A DNA stretch of 12,637 nucleotides from an uncultured Brevundimonas sp. (lineage in GTDB: Bacteria; Pseudomonadota; Alphaproteobacteria; Caulobacterales; Caulobacteraceae). This document shows, in pieces, positions 7,282-12,637 of the stretch. Under the pieces are notes generated by a model that was not told where the DNA came from, searched no databases, and saw only the letters and a program-made list of their open reading frames with translations. The position numbers and the translations under genes were made by a program. The stretch spans positions 1 to 12,637 of the forward strand of contig CAMLNY010000004.1 of NCBI GenBank assembly GCA_946481405.1, in the 5' to 3' direction. Within the stretch, counting starts at the first letter, position 1; each line of letters starts with the position of its first letter.

Positions 7282-8171
7282 GCCGGGGAAGCGTCGCGCG
7301 CCGTCCGCATCGGTGACGACGCGTCCCTCGGCGGCGACCCAGCGACCGGCCAGCGCGCGGGCGAGGAGCCGTGGGTCCCCGACGCCGTCGGCGAGCGCGA
7401 CCGCCTCGTCGGCCAGCGAACCTTGCCGTCGGGCTGAACCAGTCGATACTCCGACCGGAACGGCGCCAGGGTCCGGACCGTCGTCTGAACCTCGCCAGCC
7501 ACGCGTTCTGCGTCTTCCGGGTGAATGGACCGGAAGAACCGGGAGATGGGCGCTCCGGCCTTCGCCATGGCGGGGTCGACGCCATACATCTCCGCGAACC
7601 GGGCGTCCGCGACGACGCGGTCCGCAGAGAAGTCCCAGTCCCAGGTGCCCACGCCGCGGCCGGCGGACAGGGCCAGCTCCAGCCGTTCGTTGGTGTCGGA
7701 CCTCTGACGGTCGGCTTCGACGCGGGCGGTGGTTTCAACGACGGTGGCGATGACGCCTGCCGGCCGGCCGCTTTCGTCCGGAACGGGCCAGTAGTCCAGG
7801 TTCATCCAGACCTGTTCCGGCTGACCCGAGCGGTAGAGGGTCAGCTCCTGATCCTTGTAACCCAGGGTGCCGCCGGCGAGGCCGACCTTCATGACATGGT
7901 CGTTGAAGTCCGCGACTTCGGGCCAGCCCTCGCGAACATTCGAGCCGAGCAGTTCGGGATGCCGGCCGCCGGCGAAGACCGAATAGGCGTCGTTATAGAT
8001 CATCACCCCGTGCTCGCCCCACAGCAGGACGATGGGCACGGGCGAGGCGATCAGCAGCGACACGGTGGTGCGCAGCGACTGGGGCCATGTCTCGAGCGGC
8101 CCCAGAGGCGTGGAGGCCCAATCGTGCGTCCGCACGCGCTCGGCCATCTCGCCGGAGAAGTCCCCCGTCAA
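7278..8171 (-). pseudogene. N-terminal part of the same hybrid kinase (PAS-PAS), frameshifted
   Basis: This 297-codon frame holds the N-terminal sensor part of the kinase. PAS 1 (about 15-150) has the family signature HDWASTPLGPLETWPQSLR and the WG...YNDAY segment. PAS 2 runs from about 160 and stops being recognisable after DGKVRW at 248-253. The remaining 44 residues are Arg/Ser/Pro-rich and read like an out-of-frame tail. Meanwhile the frame of the downstream gene is already coding-like from about 7410. Its TGA (7280-7278) overlaps the downstream GTG (7281-7279) as GTGA. The start is uncertain. TTG 8171 lacks a Shine-Dalgarno sequence, and the frame is open to a stop at 8255-8253 with plausible residues but no ATG. 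Intact, the kinase would be about 1,280-1,300 residues. The break could be real, with the gene inactive or split, or a sequence error. Confidence 0.72.
7339..7412 (-). other. 74-bp segment breaking the kinase PAS domain, bounded by 7-bp direct repeats
   Basis: On the minus strand, TCGCTGG occurs at 7419-7413 and again at 7345-7339, a spacing of 74 bases. Removing the 74 bases at 7412-7339 joins DGKVRW directly to VAAEGRVVTDADG in one frame. That gives a canonical PAS strand ending in FPGVTFDIT. The segment therefore looks like an insertion that left or used a 7-bp duplication. In the downstream frame it reads as well-composed codons, so a native loop plus a one-base deletion is the alternative. 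Confidence 0.55.
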
Positions 8172-8197
8172 GGATGCGTCGTCAGGCAGTGGTTCGA

Positions 8198-8207
8198 CCC
8201 CCCCCCC
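8198..8207 (-). repeat. G10 homopolymer tract at the 5' end of the kinase gene
   Basis: Ten consecutive C on the plus strand (ten G on the coding strand) lie 27 bases before the TTG start, inside the open frame that extends upstream to 8252. Tracts of this length are prone to slipped-strand mispairing and to sequencing error. With one more G, a GTG start at 8284 and its frame would join the kinase frame. Confidence 0.6.
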
Positions 8208-8325
8208 AGGCGCCGCTGAGGGGTCGCCAATGATCGCAAACGCGGTAAAGCTTCAAAGGGTTCACGCCGGACCGCTTGTCTCACCGGCGGATGGCCCTAT
8301 GTCCTAAGACGCTGTCGGACCCGGA

Positions 8326-8405
8326 GCCGAACCCGACTTAACGGACTATCTCGACTCCCGATTCCGCCGCGGCCGAACCTGACCTGACGGACGATCCCGA
8401 CTCTC
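8326..8405. repeat. Imperfect 34-bp direct repeat in the cysK leader
   Basis: Copy A (8326-8359) and copy B (8372-8405) both start GCCGAACC and match at about 28 of 34 positions, with a period of 46 bp. Each carries a GACTC (8353-8357 and 8399-8403), which is a CcrM-type GANTC methylation site. A third site, GATTC (8360-8364), lies between the copies. Copy A also contains TTAAC (8338-8342). The repeat ends about 31 bp before the cysK start, so it may be a regulatory element. The rest of the 265-bp divergent gap 8172-8436 holds the G10 tract and no gene that I recognise. Confidence 0.45.
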
Positions 8406-8436
8406 TTCTCCCACTCGCGACCAGCCGGAGCCTCCC

Positions 8437-9411
<975 letters not shown>

Positions 9412-9469
9412 CGGGGCGGATCACAGCGTCACCGCCGGTTAACCCGCAAGCGCCTAGTCTGGTCGGGTC

Positions 9470-10684
9470 ATGTCCGATCCGGCGCTCGACAATTCGCAAG
9501 AGGCCCAGCCCGCCTTCCGGGCCCGTCACGCCCTGCTGAAGCGGCTGGCGGACGTCGTCTCCCTGCCGGGCAGCCGGGTCAACGCATTCGAGCGGTCGGT
9601 GACGGGCGACCTTCTGGTCGAGATGCTGCGTCTGGCCGCCCCGCGTGAACGCCAGCGGGTGGCCCAGCGTCTGGCGCCGCTGGCCGAGTTGCCGAACAGT
9701 CTGGCGCGGATGCTCCTGCGCGACGAGCCGCCGATCGCGGGCCTGCTGCTGGAGCAGTGCGCCTCGCTGAGCGACGCCGATCTGGTGGCCTGCGCCCGCG
9801 ACACCGGGCCGGAGCACCGGTTCCTGATGGCCAGCCGTCGCGGCCTGACCGAGGTGGTGACGGAAACCCTGATCAGCTTCGGCGAGCAGGGGGTGATCGA
9901 ATGCCTGCTGCGCAACACCACGGCCCGTCTGTCGCAGAGCGGGGTGGAGGCGGTGGTGTCGCTGAGCCGGCAGATGCCGGTGCTGTGCGGACACCTGCTG
10001 AGGCGGTCCGAGCTGAGGCCTTCGGGCGCCTATGTGATGTTCTGGTGGGCTCCGGCCGAGGACCGGAAGACCATTCTCCAGCGCTTCGCGGTGAGTCGCG
10101 AGGTGATGCAGGAGGTGGTCGAGGACGTCTTCGCCATGGCCGCCGAGGAAGGCTGGCAGGACCCGGTCTCGCGCAAGGCCCTGCAGTTCATCGAGCGTCG
10201 TCAGCGCAACCGCGCCGCGATCGACAAGAGCCCCTACGACAGTCTGGAGCACGCGGTCACGGTCGCGGCCCGGGACGGGCTGAACCGCGAGGTGGCGGCC
10301 GAGATCGCCTATCTGGCCGGGATCAAGCCGCTGACCGGGGCGAAGATCATGGGCGACGTCGGCGGGGAGCCGCTCGCCATCCTGTGCAAGGCGACGGGCA
10401 TGTCGCGCGTCGACCTGCAGAACCTGTGGCGCTCGGTGCGGCGGCCCGAGACCCTGGCCGATGGTCGGGTGCACCCCGATTGGGATCGGGTGCAGGTCAC
10501 CTATGAGATGCTGGCCGTCGACCGGGCCCAGACGGTGCTGCGCTACTGGAACTGGTCGCTGTCGTCGGCGCTGTCGCCCGACCTGCTCCGGGCGATTCGC
10601 GACGGCGACGATCAGGCGCTGGATGAATATTCGACACCGGAGCGCGCGGCGATGATGGCGCTGGCGGAAAACTTCGGCCGCTGA
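9470..10684 (+). CDS. DUF2336 domain-containing protein
   Basis: This 404-residue, mostly helical, HEAT-like protein belongs by resemblance to DUF2336, an alphaproteobacterial family of unknown function. It aligns by eye with the second family member at 11344-12456. Matching blocks include [20 protein letters not shown] with [39 protein letters not shown] with VLLRNDGATLSRTAVETAV, and LAILCKA with LAVICKA near the C-terminus. No signal peptide, membrane segment or catalytic motif is visible. The start ATG at 9470 has only a weak GGTCGGGT upstream. The 58-bp gap after cysK holds a GTTAAC (9438-9443), so it may have its own promoter. Function is unknown. Confidence 0.8.
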   Translation: MSDPALDNSQEAQPAFRARHALLKRLADVVSLPGSRVNAFERSVTGDLLVEMLRLAAPRERQRVAQRLAPLAELPNSLARMLLRDEPPIAGLLLEQCASLSDADLVACARDTGPEHRFLMASRRGLTEVVTETLISFGEQGVIECLLRNTTARLSQSGVEAVVSLSRQMPVLCGHLLRRSELRPSGAYVMFWWAPAEDRKTILQRFAVSREVMQEVVEDVFAMAAEEGWQDPVSRKALQFIERRQRNRAAIDKSPYDSLEHAVTVAARDGLNREVAAEIAYLAGIKPLTGAKIMGDVGGEPLAILCKATGMSRVDLQNLWRSVRRPETLADGRVHPDWDRVQVTYEMLAVDRAQTVLRYWNWSLSSALSPDLLRAIRDGDDQALDEYSTPERAAMMALAENFGR

Positions 10685-10711
10685 AACCGCTCGTGATCGA
10701 AGACTGAATAC

Positions 10712-10736
10712 TGTCGCGCGGCGTCAAGCCGCGACA
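10712..10736 (+). other. Hairpin between the DUF2336 and mucR genes
   Basis: TGTCG-CG-CGGC and GCCGCGACA can form about nine base pairs with a two-base bulge and a GTCAA loop, starting 28 bases after the DUF2336 stop. No T-run follows, so it is at best a weak terminator or a leader structure. Within the same 157-bp gap, GTCTGC (10751-10756) and GCAGAC (10772-10777) form a second interrupted inverted repeat. Confidence 0.3.
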
Positions 10737-10841
10737 ATGTGCTGCTTTGTGTCTGCTGATGCATTGCTTTCGCAGACGAACATCCGTATTTCCGGGTTTC
10801 TCAATCGCCGTTGTGCGAACAGATCAGCCAAGGACAAGCTC

Positions 10842-11285
10842 GTGGACGCGACAAGACTGGACGACCGCTCGGAACTTCTGGAGATGACGGCGGACATCGT
10901 GTCGGCCTACGTCGGCAACAACAGCGTGGCGGCCAATGATCTGCCGGCGCTGATCTCCAATATCCACGCCGCCCTGTCGCAGGTTTCGACCGGCGTCGTC
11001 GAGGTCGAGCCCGAGGTCAAGGAGCCGGCCGTGCCGATCCGCAAGTCGATCAGCCCGGACTTCCTGATCTGCCTGGAGGACGGCCGCAAGTTCAAGTCGC
11101 TGAAGCGCCACCTGCGCACCAAGTACGACATGAGCCCGGAAGAGTACCGCGCCAAGTGGAACCTGCCGAAGGACTATCCGATGGTCGCTCCGAACTACGC
11201 CAAGGCGCGTTCGGACCTGGCCAAGCAGATGGGTCTGGGCCAGGGCGGCCGTAAGCCGGCCCGCGCCACCCGCGCCAAGAAGTAG
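10842..11285 (+). CDS. mucR: MucR/Ros family transcriptional regulator
   Basis: The 147-residue protein matches the Ros/MucR family, small DNA-binding proteins that bind AT-rich sites. They control exopolysaccharide, motility, virulence and cell-cycle genes in alphaproteobacteria. The N-terminal oligomerisation region (about 8-48) contains [15 protein letters not shown] and [12 protein letters not shown]. The C-terminal finger runs from [15 protein letters not shown] through EEYRAKW to [10 protein letters not shown], followed by a basic tail. Relative to Ros, the second zinc cysteine is Asp80 and the last histidine is replaced by Tyr95 or a neighbour, leaving Cys77 and His90. This places it with members reported not to need zinc. 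The GTG at 10842 was chosen because AAGGA lies seven bases upstream and the protein then starts at the usual family N-terminus. An ATG at 10737 would add 35 atypical residues. A strong terminator follows. Confidence 0.93.
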   Translation: MDATRLDDRSELLEMTADIVSAYVGNNSVAANDLPALISNIHAALSQVSTGVVEVEPEVKEPAVPIRKSISPDFLICLEDGRKFKSLKRHLRTKYDMSPEEYRAKWNLPKDYPMVAPNYAKARSDLAKQMGLGQGGRKPARATRAKK

Positions 11286-11286
11286 G

Positions 11287-11302
11287 CTTCGAACCTTCGA
11301 AG
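11287..11302. repeat. 16-bp inverted repeat after the mucR stop codon
   Basis: CTTCGAA and TTCGAAG are exact reverse complements separated by CC, starting two bases after the mucR stop. The two-base centre makes it a better protein site than a hairpin. It lies seven bases before the intrinsic terminator stem. Confidence 0.3.
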
Positions 11303-11308
11303 ACCGGA

Positions 11309-11344
11309 CGCCCGCTTCCGCAAGGAGGCGGGCGTTTTCGTTTT
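11309..11344 (+). terminator. Rho-independent terminator of mucR
   Basis: CGCCCGCTTCC and GGAGGCGGGCG pair over 11 bp with one G-U, around a GCAA tetraloop, and are followed by TTTTCGTTTT. The T-rich side faces the plus strand, so it terminates mucR. It abuts the stop codon of the convergent DUF2336 gene and has no T-run for that strand. Confidence 0.9.
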
Positions 11345-12456
11345 CAGGCGGCGGCCGCCGTGCCGCGGCGCATGCGCCAGAAGCGCAGGGTGCGCAGGGC
11401 CGCGTCGCGCTGGAGCTCCGCATAGAGTTTGGCGTAGCTCCCCGCCTTGCCCATGGCGTTGTCCTCGCTGCCGAGGATGACGACGGCGAAGGTCAGGAAC
11501 AGGGAGCGGTCGAGATCGGCCGCCTTGCAGATGACTGCGAGGGCGTCGAGCTCCTTCTTCTCTACGATCTGCTGGGCCGTGTGGAAGTCGACATCGGCCA
11601 GCTGGGCGAGGGCGATCAGGAAGGACGTCTTCGATCCCGAACGCAGGAAGCGGGCCAGCATGGTCGGGGTCAGCTGATTGGCTGCCTTCAGCTCGTCCAC
11701 ATAGGCTAGGCACTCGCTGTAGTCGGCGGGCAGGGCGCCGTCTTCGGTGGCGACGCGGGCGCGGCCGGCGGCAAGGGCGCTTTCCAGCAGGGCCGGGTCC
11801 ATGGCTGCGTTCTGTTCGAGGATCTGCTGACGCAGCCGGGCCTCGACGACGAAATACATGTCGTTCAGCAGGTCGGCGGGCAGGCCCTTGCGCTGGACCG
11901 TCGCCTCGTGGAGCGCCGGATTGGCCTTGGCGCGTTCGACGGCGGTCTCGACGGCAGTGCGCGACAGGGTCGCGCCGTCGTTGCGGAGCAGGACGCCCAG
12001 GGGCTCGTCGTCGCCGCGTTCGACGATGACGTCGGAGACGGCCTCGGACACGGTGGGGCGTTCGGAAACCGCGCGGAGATGCGCTTGGCCCCTGGAGCGG
12101 ACGACACCCAGGAGGTCGTCGTCGGTCAGGACGGTGGAGGCGCGCAGGACGGCGTCGGCGACGGCGACCTCGTCATTGGCCAGGCGTCGGATCAGGCCGC
12201 GGGGGGCGTCGGGCGACAGGGCGAAGCGGGCTGACAGTTCGGCGCGGACGGCGGTCTCCATCTCGGCGGTCAGGTCGCTGAGAACGGAATCGTAGAGCGC
12301 GTCCTCGGCCGCGCTGCGCTGGGCCGTGCCGAAGAAGTGTTCGGTGAGCTCGCGAAGCAGGGCGCGGCGTTTCTCGCTGGAGGGCTCCTGGGCGAGGACG
12401 ATCAGGTCAGGCAGGCGCGAGCCGGTCTCAACGGGGGCGAAGGCGGCGTCGCTCAT
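11344..12456 (-). CDS. DUF2336 domain-containing protein (second copy)
   Basis: The 370-residue, mostly helical protein is a second DUF2336 family member, aligning by eye with the product of 9470-10684 along most of its length. A region rich in helical repeats (about 20-330) ends in LAVICKAADLDRS, which matches [13 protein letters not shown] in the paralogue. The tail is basic (FWRMRRGTAAAA), as in the other copy, where WNWSL occupies the matching place. There is no signal peptide, membrane helix or known catalytic motif. The ATG at 12456 overlaps the stop of the upstream gene as ATGA, so translation is probably coupled. The gene converges on mucR, whose terminator overlaps its stop codon. 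Function is unknown. Confidence 0.78.
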   Translation of the reverse strand: MSDAAFAPVETGSRLPDLIVLAQEPSSEKRRALLRELTEHFFGTAQRSAAEDALYDSVLSDLTAEMETAVRAELSARFALSPDAPRGLIRRLANDEVAVADAVLRASTVLTDDDLLGVVRSRGQAHLRAVSERPTVSEAVSDVIVERGDDEPLGVLLRNDGATLSRTAVETAVERAKANPALHEATVQRKGLPADLLNDMYFVVEARLRQQILEQNAAMDPALLESALAAGRARVATEDGALPADYSECLAYVDELKAANQLTPTMLARFLRSGSKTSFLIALAQLADVDFHTAQQIVEKKELDALAVICKAADLDRSLFLTFAVVILGSEDNAMGKAGSYAKLYAELQRDAALRTLRFWRMRRGTAAAA

Positions 12457-12637
12457 GGCAGGTTCGGATCTTCGTTGGGAACCACCCGGCGGCGGCCCTG
12501 GGCGTCGCGCACGGGCGCCTCGTCAGCCGGCGGCTGGGCCAGATCGAGGGTGACGCTGTCAAAATAGACGGGATCAGGCAGGGCGGTCGGATCCGGGCGA
12601 TGCCCCGCGTCGCGGTGCACCGAATAGTAGCGTGCGC
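12453..12637 (-). CDS. C-terminal fragment of an unrecognised protein
   Basis: An open frame enters from the right edge and ends at TGA 12455-12453, giving 60 residues (first full codon at 12635). It begins ARYYSVHRDAGHRPDP and ends RRRVVPNEDPNLP. It is proline- and charge-rich with no clear domain, which suggests a flexible C-terminal tail. Good third-position G/C bias and the ATGA overlap with the following DUF2336 gene support it as a real gene and as the upstream partner of an operon. I do not recognise the family. Confidence 0.6.
   Translation of the reverse strand, partial: ARYYSVHRDAGHRPDPTALPDPVYFDSVTLDLAQPPADEAPVRDAQGRRRVVPNEDPNLP

Noticed and set aside
10737..10841. An upstream ATG start for mucR
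   Set aside because: The added 35 residues are unlike the family N-terminus, and the GTG at 10842 has a good AAGGA at the right spacing.

Overview
The window looks like chromosomal DNA of a Caulobacterales alphaproteobacterium, most like Brevundimonas or Caulobacter. The evidence is high GC with strong G/C bias at third codon positions, a Ros/MucR-type regulator, two DUF2336 proteins, an N-terminal FliI fragment, a multi-PAS/GAF hybrid histidine kinase of alphaproteobacterial type, and GANTC (CcrM-type) and TTAAC (CtrA half-site-like) motifs in the gaps between genes. This assignment rests on protein resemblance read by eye, not on a database search.

Layout. At the left edge (1-84, minus) is the start of a probable flagellar export ATPase gene, fliI. 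It is divergent from a two-gene operon (277-2423, plus) encoding a secreted zinc-dependent phospholipase C-like protein and a glutathione S-transferase. A 392-bp gap (2424-2815) holds several palindromes and short repeats but no convincing gene. A soluble PAS-containing chemoreceptor follows (2816-4261, plus). It runs tail to tail, sharing a CTAG over both stop codons, into a very large cytosolic hybrid sensor kinase (8171 down to 4258, minus). The kinase reading frame is broken at about 7413-7339. Removing one 74-bp segment bounded by 7-bp direct repeats would restore both the frame and a canonical PAS strand, so this is probably an insertion. A run of ten G (minus strand) lies at its ill-defined 5' end.

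A 265-bp divergent region (8172-8436) with an imperfect 34-bp direct repeat precedes cysK (8437-9411, plus), encoding O-acetylserine sulfhydrylase. Next come a DUF2336 gene (9470-10684, plus), a mucR/ros-family regulator (10842-11285, plus) with a good intrinsic terminator, and a convergent second DUF2336 gene (12456-11344, minus). The last is translationally coupled (ATGA) to an upstream gene whose C-terminal 60 codons reach the right edge.

Functional themes are motility and signalling (fliI, chemoreceptor, hybrid kinase, MucR), envelope or lipid turnover and detoxification (phospholipase C, GST), and sulfur assimilation (cysK). No tRNA, rRNA, CRISPR, insertion-sequence transposase or phage gene was seen. 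The most notable observations are the 74-bp insertion splitting the kinase, the G10 tract at its start, the repeat with CcrM-type sites before cysK, and the pair of DUF2336 genes flanking mucR.
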